DNA from: Indolivaga capnocytophagoides DSM 22835
GTDB taxonomy: Bacteria > Bacteroidota > Bacteroidia > Bacteroidales > Dysgonomonadaceae
Assembly (NCBI RefSeq): GCF_000426485.1
Contig: NZ_AUFL01000004.1
Span: 248,001-312,000 of the forward strand
Reading direction: 5' to 3'
Length of the DNA: 64,000 nucleotides
The translations under genes were made by a program, and so were the position numbers. Position 1 is the first letter of the stretch. Each line of letters begins with the position of its first letter. Below, piece after piece: positions 55,270 through 62,938 of the stretch. Below the pieces are notes generated by a model that had not been told where the DNA came from, did not search any database, and worked only from the letters and a program-made list of their open reading frames with translations.

Positions 55270-57747
55270 ATGTTGTTGTCCGACCTTAAAACCGGCGAAC
55301 TAGGCGTTATAGTCAAAGTCAATGGTAGTGGAGCCTTCCGTAAACGAATCCTCGAAATGGGATTTATTAAAGGAAAAGTCATTAAAGTTATACTTAATGC
55401 ACCGCTCAAAGATCCCATCAAATATAAGATAATGGATTACGAAGTTTCGTTGCGCCGCAGCGAAGCTCACCTCATAGAAGTAATTTACCCGAAAGATTTA
55501 CAGAAGAAGAAAACTCACGAAGAAGAATTCTCTTTCGAAAACAGTTATGACGAAAATGACAGTTTTCATAAAAAAGAACCGGGAAACACAAAGAAAATTA
55601 CAGTCGCCCTTGTCGGCAATCCCAATGCAGGAAAGACATCTCTTTTCAATATAGCATCCGGAGCGCACGAGCATGTAGGTAACTATGGTGGTGTAACCGT
55701 AGATTCGAAAGAAGGTAAATTTAAACACGCAGGATATCAGATAAAAATAGTAGACCTTCCGGGTACTTATTCGATATCGGCTTATACACCCGAAGAGTTA
55801 TATGTGCGTAATTACCTTGTGGAAGAAAAACCCGATGTAGTGATAAACGTGGTAGCCGCATCTAACCTTGAGCGGAACCTATACCTTACAACCGAGCTTA
55901 TCGATCTGAGCGTACCGATGGTGATTGACCTGAATATGTACGACGAACTTCAGGCAAGCGGCAGTGAGTTTAATTATCCTAAATTGGCACGATCATTAGG
56001 CATACCTATTGTCCCTACTATCTGTCGTTCGGGAATGGGTATCAAAGACCTTTTTGATGCTGTTATACGTGTTTATGAGGATAAAGAGCCTATTGTACGC
56101 CACATAAAAATATATTATGGCAATACGATAGAAAATGCAATCAGCAAATTGAATATACTGATAGATAAGGAAAAAGACCCGGGACACATCTTCCCTACCA
56201 GATACCTGTCTATCAAATTACTGGAAAAAGACAAAGCTGTAACCGACCTTATAAAGGAAACATATACAACCGCTGATACTATACTGGCTGCAACAGCTCA
56301 GGAAATTAAAAATATAGAAAGTACACTGAATGAAGACACCGAATCGGCTGTAACTAATGCCCGATACGGATTTGTGGCGGGAGGACTAAAAGAAACATAC
56401 AAAGAGAAACTGAAAGAATCGGATTCGACACGTATCATAGATGCAGTGGTGACAAATAAGTACCTCGGTTTCCCGTTGTTCTTCCTCTTTATGTGGATCA
56501 TGTTTGAATGTACCTTCCGTTTGGGAGGTTACCCGATGGAGTGGATAGAGTCGGCTGTCGGATGGCTGGGAGAAGCCATAGCCACATATATGCCCGACGG
56601 CATGCTCAAAGACCTTATTATAGACGGTATAATAGGTGGAGTCGGCGGAGTTATCGTATTCCTGCCCAATATCGTTATACTTTATGCTTTTATATCCTTT
56701 ATGGAAGATTCGGGGTATATGGCACGTGCCGCCTTCATTATGGATAAGATTATGCATAAAATGGGTTTGCACGGTAAATCGTTTATTCCGCTTATCATGG
56801 GATTCGGCTGTAACGTACCTGCCATATTGGCAACACGTACCATCGAAAGCCGAAACAGCCGTATGATAACCATGCTGGTCAATCCGTTCATGTCATGTAG
56901 TGCCCGTCTGCCCGTTTACCTTCTGTTTGCAGGTGTATTCTTCAAATCATATGCAGGATTGGTATTATTCGGTTTATATGCTACCGGTATATTGCTTGCC
57001 GTAATATCAGCACGCATTTTCAAGCGATACATGTTTGCAGGTGAAGACGCACCTTTTGTAATGGAACTCCCCCCCTATCGTATGCCAACCGTCAAATCGG
57101 TGCTGATACATATGTGGGATAAATCGCGTCAGTATCTTCGCAAAATGGGAGGAGTAATCCTTATAGCATCCATCGCAATCTGGTTTTTAGGATATTTCCC
57201 GTTGAATAACAATAAAGTCGAAAATCTGGATGCTCAAATAACTCAGACAGAACAACAATTCGATAACGGACAACTGACCGAAGAGCAGAAAGATGAGAAA
57301 ATAGCGGAAATAGAATCATTGAAAAATATCGACCATACCGAAAGTTCGTATATCGGACGTATCGGTAAATTTATCGAGCCGGTAATGCGACCTTTGGGAT
57401 TCGATTGGCGTATCAGTGTCAGCCTTTTGACAGGTAGTGCAGCCAAAGAAGTGGTAGTCAGCACACTGGGTGTATTATACACCGGTAATGCCGACGAAGA
57501 CGAAGGTTCGTTGCAAGACAGGCTTCTGAGCAGTACCAATGCTGATGGATCTCCGACATTTACTCCGCTGGTTGTGGCAAGCTTTTTGCTATTTGTATTG
57601 ATATATTTCCCATGTGTAGCTACGATTGCTGCCATTAAGGAAGAATCGGGTTCTTGGAAATGGGGATTGTTCAGTATAGCTTATACCACCATACTGGCTT
57701 GGGTACTGGCATTCCTTGTATTTCAGATCGGAAGCTTAATAATTTAG
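55270..57747 (+). CDS. feoB: FeoA-FeoB fusion ferrous iron transporter
   Basis: 825 residues. An SH3-like FeoA domain (about 1-75; MLLSDLKTGELGVIVKVNGSG) is fused to FeoB by an acidic linker. The G domain has G1 GNPNAGKTS (116-124), G3 DLPGTYS and a G4-like NMYD. The membrane domain carries the Gate motifs with SCSARLPVYLL and GFGCNVPAI, and ends with AAKEVVVSTLGVLY. Imports Fe(II). A stretch rich in Gln/Glu (QITQTEQQFDNGQLTEEQ) is an exposed loop. The fusion is usual in Bacteroidota. A small Cys-rich gene follows. Confidence 0.96.
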   Translation: MLLSDLKTGELGVIVKVNGSGAFRKRILEMGFIKGKVIKVILNAPLKDPIKYKIMDYEVSLRRSEAHLIEVIYPKDLQKKKTHEEEFSFENSYDENDSFHKKEPGNTKKITVALVGNPNAGKTSLFNIASGAHEHVGNYGGVTVDSKEGKFKHAGYQIKIVDLPGTYSISAYTPEELYVRNYLVEEKPDVVINVVAASNLERNLYLTTELIDLSVPMVIDLNMYDELQASGSEFNYPKLARSLGIPIVPTICRSGMGIKDLFDAVIRVYEDKEPIVRHIKIYYGNTIENAISKLNILIDKEKDPGHIFPTRYLSIKLLEKDKAVTDLIKETYTTADTILAATAQEIKNIESTLNEDTESAVTNARYGFVAGGLKETYKEKLKESDSTRIIDAVVTNKYLGFPLFFLFMWIMFECTFRLGGYPMEWIESAVGWLGEAIATYMPDGMLKDLIIDGIIGGVGGVIVFLPNIVILYAFISFMEDSGYMARAAFIMDKIMHKMGLHGKSFIPLIMGFGCNVPAILATRTIESRNSRMITMLVNPFMSCSARLPVYLLFAGVFFKSYAGLVLFGLYATGILLAVISARIFKRYMFAGEDAPFVMELPPYRMPTVKSVLIHMWDKSRQYLRKMGGVILIASIAIWFLGYFPLNNNKVENLDAQITQTEQQFDNGQLTEEQKDEKIAEIESLKNIDHTESSYIGRIGKFIEPVMRPLGFDWRISVSLLTGSAAKEVVVSTLGVLYTGNADEDEGSLQDRLLSSTNADGSPTFTPLVVASFLLFVLIYFPCVATIAAIKEESGSWKWGLFSIAYTTILAWVLAFLVFQIGSLII

Positions 57748-57784
57748 AAAATATCGAACGAAATTAATCGGCCGGTTGTTTTAA

Positions 57785-57795
57785 TGTCTCAGACC
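57785..57795. repeat. Dispersed palindrome, variant TGTCTCAGACC
   Basis: One end mismatch, 37 nt upstream of the FeoB-associated small gene; a half copy AGGTCTCA follows at 57809-57816. Confidence 0.5.
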
Positions 57796-57832
57796 TTAAA
57801 TGATAATCAGGTCTCAATAATAATAAAAGATT

Positions 57833-57985
57833 ATGATACAGGAAATAATAGTTGCAGTTGTAGGATTAGCCGTATTAGGTTGGATCGGCTATAAAGTATA
57901 CTCTTTTTTCTTTGGAAAGAATAAAGGACGTACAGCATGCGGATGTTCGAGCTGTCATTGCCATGTAACAGAGAAAACCAAATAG
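57833..57985 (+). CDS. FeoB-associated Cys-rich small membrane protein
   Basis: A 50-residue gene. One N-terminal membrane helix (IIVAVVGLAVLGWIGYKVYSF) then a cysteine/histidine cluster, CGCSSCHCH, and a short polar tail ending in TEKTK. This layout matches the FeoB-associated Cys-rich membrane proteins that commonly follow feoB, and the metal-binding cluster suits iron handling. It lies 85 nt after feoB and ends before a hairpin. Confidence 0.85.
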   Translation: MIQEIIVAVVGLAVLGWIGYKVYSFFFGKNKGRTACGCSSCHCHVTEKTK

Positions 57986-57998
57986 GGCCGAAACCTGA

Positions 57999-58020
57999 AA
58001 ATATGCTTTTTAGCATATTT
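57999..58020 (+). terminator. Short hairpin after the feo genes
   Basis: AAATATGCT / AGCATATTT with a 4-T loop; weak U-tract. Confidence 0.5.
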
Positions 58021-58041
58021 GAATAAAATACTGTCAAATTA

Positions 58042-58073
58042 TTTGGATATTTCATTTCAGTCATTTATATTTG
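58042..58073 (+). promoter_or_regulatory. Promoter of non-coding RNA gene A
   Basis: TTTG (58042-58045), exactly 20 nt, TATATTTG (58066-58073): full consensus Bacteroidota promoter; expected start near 58080. Confidence 0.8.
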
Positions 58074-58079
58074 AAATAA

Positions 58080-58346
58080 CAAATAAGAGAAACCTAAAGG
58101 AGTAGAGACTCCAGCTAAAATATAGGTCGTACTGGTCGATTAGGAAACTCATCAATGAATAGATAAATTCCGAGACAAGCTTACCGTTACCAATGGCGGG
58201 TCACACCTTTCGGGGTTGCTTCAGGGCACAGTGAATTACAAAGGAGCGGAGCACTCAAATCCTGTTACACGGAGTTTCGTCTTTATCTTTCAGTACGATT
58301 TTATAGAAAAGCAGATTATATGAACAATATAATCTGCTTTTTTTTA
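58080..58346 (+). ncRNA. Structured RNA gene A, unknown family
   Basis: A transcription unit of about 267 nt with its own promoter and a strong terminator (58307-58345). Pairings I can see: 5' hairpin GGAGT-AGAG-ACTCC (58099-58112); closing helix TCGTACTG (58127-58134) with CAGTACGA (58291-58298); inner helix GAAACTC (58144-58150) with GAGTTTC (58272-58278). The enclosed 120 nt hold conserved GGCGGGTCACACC, GTGAATTACAAAGG and GCACTCAAATCCTGT. It is about 88% identical to RNA gene B in the core, and the differences keep the helices. No long open frame inside. Not 4.5S, tmRNA or RNase P by signature; 6S RNA or another Rfam family is not excluded. Confidence 0.75.
58307..58345 (+). terminator. 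Terminator of RNA gene A
   Basis: 14-bp perfect arms (58307-58320 / 58328-58341) with a 7-nt loop, then T residues. Confidence 0.93.
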
Positions 58347-58604
58347 GGTAATAATTCAATTTATGTATTTGAAAAAGACTATGAGTTACTCCCCTTATCG
58401 CAAGTCAAAGGCTTTATTAAAGACAATAAACACCTGCCGGATATTTCATCCGAAAAAGAAATGCAGGAAAACGGGCTTAATGTAAATGAATTTCAGATCA
58501 ACTTACTCAAAGAAGTAGAAGAGCTCACTCTATATATTATACAACAAGACGATAAGATCAATAAACTCGAAAAAGAATTGGTAAAATTGAAGTCGGAAGA
58601 CTGA
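58346..58604 (+). pseudogene. 3' remnant of a tail-fibre-like protein gene
   Basis: The frame reads VFEKDYELLPLSQVKGF...NKHLPDI...ENGLNVNEFQ...LLKEVEELTLYI followed by a coiled-coil tail. This is the usual C-terminal end (last about 75 residues) of Bacteroidota tail-fibre-like or endosialidase-chaperone-like surface proteins, which are normally several hundred residues long. Everything upstream is missing: the only ATG in frame (58320) lies inside the terminator hairpin of RNA gene A. So it is a truncated gene end, joined to the RNA gene by recombination or deletion. Confidence 0.75.
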
Positions 58605-58631
58605 AATCCTAATAAAATAGAGGATAAAGAC

Positions 58632-58662
58632 TTGCATAATTCATTTCTAACAGCTAATTTTG
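58632..58662 (+). promoter_or_regulatory. Promoter of non-coding RNA gene B
   Basis: TTG (58632-58634, in CTTG), 20 nt, TAATTTTG (58655-58662); the same spacing as gene A, with one -33 mismatch. Confidence 0.7.
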
Positions 58663-58668
58663 ATCTAA

Positions 58669-58935
58669 GAAAAGACGCTAAATACGGAGGAAAGCCTCCT
58701 GCAAGATATAGGGTCGTACTGGTCGATTGGGAAACTCATCAATTAATAGATAAATTCCGAGACAAGCTTACCGTTTCTAATGGCGGGTCACACCCTCCGG
58801 GGTTGCTTTATGCGCAGTGAATTACAAAGGGAGCGGGGCACTCAAATCCTGTTTTACGGAGTTTCGTCATTTTCCACTGGTACGGCTCTTCTTATAACAA
58901 AAGACTAATCGATATATTCGGTTGGTCTTTTTTGT
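58669..58935 (+). ncRNA. Structured RNA gene B, paralogue of RNA gene A
   Basis: Same layout and predicted length (about 267 nt) as gene A. 5' hairpin GGAGG-AAAG-CCTCC (58686-58699) where A has GGAGT/ACTCC, a double compensatory change. Closing helix GTCGTACTG (58713-58721) with TGGTACGGC (58878-58886): four of nine pairs differ from A and all remain pairs, using G-U. Inner helix GAAACTC (58731-58737) with GAGTTTC (58859-58865). Inside, CACCCTCCGGGGT replaces CACCTTTCGGGGT, again keeping a stem. A terminator of unrelated sequence ends it, so the two are separate genes and not one recent copy. A 62-codon frame across it is not protein-like. Confidence 0.75.
58899..58933 (+). terminator. Terminator of RNA gene B
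   Basis: AAAAGACTAA (58899-58908) and TTGGTCTTTT (58922-58931), one G-T pair, 13-nt loop, then T residues. Confidence 0.88.
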
Positions 58936-59013
58936 TTTGAATGATATTTTTATTTTCTTTGATAAAAATGAAAAAATCCTTATAACAACACTTATTTATT
59001 GAATATATAAAAA

Positions 59014-59457
59014 ATGGACATTACAATCAGAAAAGCGACAGAAAAAGATCTCCCAAAGGTATTTAATTTGGTTAAAGAGTTTGCCGGCTACCTGGGTAAG
59101 ACTGATAAAGTAAAGACATCTGTCGAAGATTTTATAAAACAGCAAGAATATTACTCATGTATATTAGCCGAAAATCCAAAAGGAGAAGCTATTGGTTATG
59201 CTATATTTTCGACTATATTTCACACTTGGAGCGGAAAATCGATTTATCTGGACGACCTGTATGTTAATGAAGCATACCGGGGCTGTTCGGTAGGAACGAT
59301 GCTGATATGCGCTCTGATAGAATATGCAAAGCAACAGCAGGTTAAACATCTCAACTGGCAGGTTCTCGATTGGAACGAGTCGGCTATAGGCTTTTACAAA
59401 AAGCTGGGAGCAACTGTAGGTGACGATAACCTGAATTGCACCTTCGAAATAAAATAA
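59014..59457 (+). CDS. GNAT acetyltransferase, diamine-acetyltransferase-like
   Basis: 147 residues; the GNAT core has YLDDLYVNEAYRGCSVGTML (strand 4 and acetyl-CoA loop) and WNESAIGFYKKLGAT, a pattern shared with spermidine/spermine-type N-acetyltransferases (SAT1-like). The substrate is not proven. Its TAA stop is contiguous with a dispersed palindrome. Confidence 0.87.
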   Translation: MDITIRKATEKDLPKVFNLVKEFAGYLGKTDKVKTSVEDFIKQQEYYSCILAENPKGEAIGYAIFSTIFHTWSGKSIYLDDLYVNEAYRGCSVGTMLICALIEYAKQQQVKHLNWQVLDWNESAIGFYKKLGATVGDDNLNCTFEIK

Positions 59458-59468
59458 GGTCTTAGACC
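59458..59468. repeat. Dispersed palindrome GGTCTTAGACC
   Basis: Perfect dyad, 13 bp with outer A/T, directly after the GNAT stop codon and 40 nt upstream of the DUF418 start. Confidence 0.75.
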
Positions 59469-59508
59469 TATTTATTACTAAAAACAAAGTAAAACTTAAA
59501 TATAACAC

Positions 59509-60672
59509 ATGAATTCACCTTCCAGAATAGACGTAGCCGACGTCTTGAGAGGATTCTCGGTAATGGGAATCTTTCTTATTCATTGCATTGAGCATTTCAA
59601 TTTTTATTCGTTTCCCGAAGTGGAAAACCCGTGGCTAAAATTTTTCGATAAAGCAATCTGGGATTCTGTATTCTTTACATTTTCCGGTAAAGGGTATGCA
59701 ATCTTCGCCCTGCTTTTCGGATTCAGTTTTTTCATTCAGGACAATGGACGTAAACTCAAAGGTGAAGATTTTCGCCCTCGTTTTGCCTGGCGTTTGGTTT
59801 TGCTTTTCGTGTGGGGAAATATCAATGCGATGTTTTTCACAGGCGAAATATTAGTTTTGTATTCACTGGTCGGCTTCTCGCTGATTTTTGTTGCACGGCT
59901 CTCAAACAAGACAGTATTTATCATTCTCACTATACTGATGCTGCAACCTGTAGAATGGTGTAAAATGATATATGCTCTGATTAATCCCGATTTCGTGCCG
60001 GGAAAAAGCCTTACCTATTACTATTTTGGAGAAGCATATGCCGTACAGCAAAACGGAAACTTTATCGAAACCCTGAAAATGAATCTCTGGGACGGACAGA
60101 TGGCATCGCTTGCTTATGCGTGGGAATACGGACGTATTTTCCAAACAGCAGCCTTGTTTATGATGGGAATGCTAATCGGGCGTACAAGTTTGCTGCTTCA
60201 GAACGATTCGAATCTGAAATTCTGGAAAAAAACACTTTTGATTTCCGTGATATGCTTCTTCCCTCTCAATGGATTAGCAAATATGCTGCCCGACTTTATC
60301 AACAACAAAGCAGTACTTACACCACTGCAAACCGTTGTGCGATCGCTTGCCAATCTGTCATTTATGCTCTTTATGATGGGGACGCTTATCAATGTTTATT
60401 ATCTTACCCGTTTCCATAAACTGTTAGGCAAACTTGCCCCTTATGGAATGATGAGCCTCACATGCTACATCACGCAGTCGATGGTAGGTTCGTTTCTGTT
60501 TTATAACTGGGGATTAGGATTGCACGACAAGCTGAGCATTACCTTTTCGTTTCTGTTGGGTATTGTCCTGTTCCTTCTTCAATTCTCGTTTGCCCGCTGG
60601 TGGATGAAAAGCCATCGACACGGTCCGTTGGAATATCTCTGGAGAAAGGCTACATGGATCGGTGCAAAATGA
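59509..60672 (+). CDS. DUF418-family membrane protein
   Basis: 387 residues with about ten hydrophobic segments. The N-terminal RIDVADVLRGFSVMGIFLIH and the C-terminal FSFARWWMKSHRHGPLEYLWR are the hallmarks of DUF418 (YeiB-like) membrane proteins, related to acyltransferase-type membrane proteins. Function unknown. Follows the GNAT gene by 51 nt and may be cotranscribed. Confidence 0.88.
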   Translation: MNSPSRIDVADVLRGFSVMGIFLIHCIEHFNFYSFPEVENPWLKFFDKAIWDSVFFTFSGKGYAIFALLFGFSFFIQDNGRKLKGEDFRPRFAWRLVLLFVWGNINAMFFTGEILVLYSLVGFSLIFVARLSNKTVFIILTILMLQPVEWCKMIYALINPDFVPGKSLTYYYFGEAYAVQQNGNFIETLKMNLWDGQMASLAYAWEYGRIFQTAALFMMGMLIGRTSLLLQNDSNLKFWKKTLLISVICFFPLNGLANMLPDFINNKAVLTPLQTVVRSLANLSFMLFMMGTLINVYYLTRFHKLLGKLAPYGMMSLTCYITQSMVGSFLFYNWGLGLHDKLSITFSFLLGIVLFLLQFSFARWWMKSHRHGPLEYLWRKATWIGAK

Positions 60673-60694
60673 TAAAACGATCATCTATATAAAA

Positions 60695-60732
60695 GATAAA
60701 GGTCTGCTCAAAAAATTGGGCAGACCTTTATC
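60695..60732. terminator. Terminator between DUF418 gene and mdh
   Basis: 13-bp perfect arms GATAAAGGTCTGC (60695-60707) and GCAGACCTTTATC (60720-60732), 12-nt loop; convergent genes. Its arms contain the GGTCT/AGACC sequence of the dispersed palindrome. Confidence 0.88.
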
Positions 60733-60744
60733 TTTGTTTCTGTC

Positions 60745-61743
60745 TTATAGATTGGAATTAATCGATTTCCATTGATCTATTGCAGGAATCACACCCGATT
60801 TAATCAGGCTATCCCTCAGATCGCAGAGGTGTTTGTAACTCTGTTTCAGTTCGCAGTGTTCATCATCTGTACCTTTCACATCTTTATAATGAACTCCATT
60901 TGCATCTAACGAAGTTTCCATCGCCATCATAACGTGGTCAAACTCACCGTTATTGACATATGCACCTACAGGCCAGTCAAATTTATCGCCACCCATCACT
61001 GCACCTATCATGGCAAGCGACAGGTATGCCGGACTCTGAAACGAAGAACGCCCCCTCAAATCAATGATATTTTTACCCCCTTGTATCACCCTTTCTTTGA
61101 GTGATTTCCATTGTTCGCTGGTTAATTGGGGTGTTCCGATCAGGTCATTCAGCGGTTTACCGTCGATAGTTGCGGTAGACGAAAACACAGCCATTTGTTC
61201 GCCATGTCCTCCATAAGTGCGGCAATTGACAACCTTATCGGGATGTATATTGAAGTGTTTAGCCAGTTCGTTTCTTAGTCGGGTACTGTCTAACGCCGCC
61301 AATGTAGTAACTTGAGATGGTTTAAGACCCGAATATAATAATGTGAGCAATCCTGTAATATCCGCAGGATTGAAGATAACAACCACATGTTTTACATCAG
61401 GACAGTAACTCTTGATATCTTTCCCGAACTGAATAGCTATTTCGGCATTTCCCTTCAGCAAATCTTCACGGGTCATACCTTCTTTTCGGGCAGCACCCCC
61501 CGAAGATATCACATACTTACTGCCTTTGAGAGCCTCTTTAATATCGGATGTAAAAGAGAGGTTCAGCCCTTTGAACCCACATTGAAGAAGTTCTTCGGCA
61601 ACACCTTCCAACCCTTTGGCATAGGGGTCATACAAACAAATATTGTCGGACAACCCCATAAGAATTGCAGATTGAGCCATATTAGAACCAATCATTCCGG
61701 CAGCTCCTATTATTGTGAGCTTTTCTGAAGTAAGAGTTTTCAT
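60745..61743 (-). CDS. mdh: Malate dehydrogenase
   Basis: Lactate/malate dehydrogenase fold, 332 residues. N-terminal IIGAAGMIGSNMAQ (NAD binding), substrate arginine region ARKEGMTREDLL, DSTRLRNEL, and catalytic His in TYGGHGEQM. Part of the reductive branch from oxaloacetate to malate, fumarate and succinate in fermenting Bacteroidales. A GGCTTCAAGCC palindrome (61762-61772) lies 18 nt upstream of the start. Confidence 0.93.
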   Translation of the reverse strand: MKTLTSEKLTIIGAAGMIGSNMAQSAILMGLSDNICLYDPYAKGLEGVAEELLQCGFKGLNLSFTSDIKEALKGSKYVISSGGAARKEGMTREDLLKGNAEIAIQFGKDIKSYCPDVKHVVVIFNPADITGLLTLLYSGLKPSQVTTLAALDSTRLRNELAKHFNIHPDKVVNCRTYGGHGEQMAVFSSTATIDGKPLNDLIGTPQLTSEQWKSLKERVIQGGKNIIDLRGRSSFQSPAYLSLAMIGAVMGGDKFDWPVGAYVNNGEFDHVMMAMETSLDANGVHYKDVKGTDDEHCELKQSYKHLCDLRDSLIKSGVIPAIDQWKSINSNL

Positions 61744-62323
61744 ATCCTTCCGTTTTTTTTAGGCTTCAAGCCTATTGTTATTTTTATTAACCTCAGAAAG
61801 TATTTAAAGATCGACAAACAGTTCTGAGACTTTAAAGTTATCTGTTTTAGATGATAAATGGTCATTTAAAATTATTATATACTATAACTAAAAGTTATGG
61901 TACAGATAAAAAACAGTAGAAAGTCTCTTTTTGTTTATTCATAACTCCTGATATATAGGCTTTTTGAATTTTATTCTTTACGCCTGCTGTACAGAACGGA
62001 TACCTCGCAACTACAGTTAACGCCGCTCGGCTTACGCCCGTCAGGTTTCCGGCATTGACGAAAAGCATGGGGTACCCGTTGTGAGAAGAAAGCGTTAAAA
62101 GACAAATAGATATCGGCGATAATCATTTTATTTGTCTTAGCTTTCGAGCACGTAACGGATCGGGCTTGTAGGCACAGCCTTGATCTTTTGTTTCGTTTTG
62201 CATCAAGGCAAAATAAAAAACAAACCCGAGAGGGTGCGTTAGTAAATAGCAGAACTTGAAAGTATAAAATAAAGAACGATTTTATCAATCTAACTACTGA
62301 TTGACATTAATGATAAACTTCCA
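61744..62323. other. 580-nt gene-free region with a GC-richer structured block
   Basis: The mdh side is AT-rich with the palindrome AGGCTTCAAGCCT (61761-61773). From about 61980 to 62230 the sequence becomes richer in GC and holds two inverted repeats: AAGACAAATA (62099-62108) with TATTTGTCTT (62129-62138), and GCCTTGAT (62177-62184) with ATCAAGGC (62202-62209). A 105-codon minus-strand frame (61971-62288) spans it, but its composition (many Arg, Cys, Ser; no motif) does not look like a protein. It may be an untranslated or mobile-element remnant downstream of the DnaC-like gene. Confidence 0.45.
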
Positions 62324-62938
62324 TCACTTACGCAAGCTGTCTCCCTTAAAGAGTACACGGGTGGTTATAGCCTTTATCCGGTCTAAAACCCTGTCGCCGT
62401 ATTGGCTGCGTATTTGGTCGGATGTGAGATTAGTGGATACGATAACGATCTTCCCTGATTTTTCGGCCGCATCCATTATCTCTGCAAAGGCAAGACGGCG
62501 TTCGCCATACTTTATCATCATTTCTTCGGAACCGATGTCATCCAGACTGATAATGCCTTTAGTCAGTACTTCATCCAGTTTGTGATTCATTTCCTGCATG
62601 TCGTATATCTTTACAACCTTGCGGCAGGCATGCAGCAATATAGCCGGAATAACCTGTCGGCAAAGCAAACTCTTGCCGCGTCCGCAGTTACCATAAAGAA
62701 ACAAGCCCTTGCCCTGATTGTCGGTAAGCCATTCAGCCACACGGTCGTATTCGGGCAGCCATTGAGCCTTTGTACCGTCTTTAGCCAGAAAATATTCGAG
62801 AGCCCGGTATAAAAGATTTCGGGCATCGGGTACTTTCATATAGATACGGTCGGCTGGCATCGGCATACGGTGAAGACGCATTTCTTTTTCTACTTCTTCA
62901 AAATTCACTGTACGAGATTGTGTTGTCATGCTTTGCAA
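62324..62938 (-). CDS. DnaC-like AAA+ ATPase (helicase-loader type)
   Basis: 204 residues, with the AAA+ core of the DnaC/IstB group: Walker A YGNCGRGKSLL, Walker B ISLDDIG, sensor 1 IVSTN and the arginine-finger region YGDRVLDRIK. In mobile elements and phages such proteins load the replicative helicase. It overlaps the upstream DUF4373 gene by 41 nt; an alternative start at 62929 (MTTQSRTVNF) would leave 32 nt of overlap. The pair resembles the initiator/loader modules of Bacteroidota prophages and plasmids, yet no other phage gene is in view. Confidence 0.85.
   Translation of the reverse strand: MQSMTTQSRTVNFEEVEKEMRLHRMPMPADRIYMKVPDARNLLYRALEYFLAKDGTKAQWLPEYDRVAEWLTDNQGKGLFLYGNCGRGKSLLCRQVIPAILLHACRKVVKIYDMQEMNHKLDEVLTKGIISLDDIGSEEMMIKYGERRLAFAEIMDAAEKSGKIVIVSTNLTSDQIRSQYGDRVLDRIKAITTRVLFKGDSLRK

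Noticed and set aside
58090..58300. Hammerhead ribozyme in the RNA element
   Set aside because: GATGAG and GAAAC strings exist on the minus strand but in the wrong order and pairing; CUGAUGA core is missing.
58320..58345. ATG at 58320 as a true start for the tail-fibre-like frame
   Set aside because: It lies within the terminator stem-loop of RNA gene A, and family similarity begins only about 12 codons later.
58632..58820. 62-codon open frame across RNA gene B
   Set aside because: It runs through the conserved RNA helices, has no counterpart frame in copy A, and ends arbitrarily. The differences between copies follow base pairing and not codon positions.
58090..58890. Diversity-generating retroelement template/variable repeats
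   Set aside because: Differences between the copies are not concentrated at adenines and no reverse transcriptase is in the window.
58090..58890. Integron attC sites around a cassette
   Set aside because: No GTTRRRY/RYYYAAC core sites are seen in the repeats, and each copy has its own promoter and terminator. No integrase is present.
61971..62288. 105-residue minus-strand protein
   Set aside because: Composition unlike the neighbours, no motif or signal, and the stretch contains inverted repeats; treated as non-coding.
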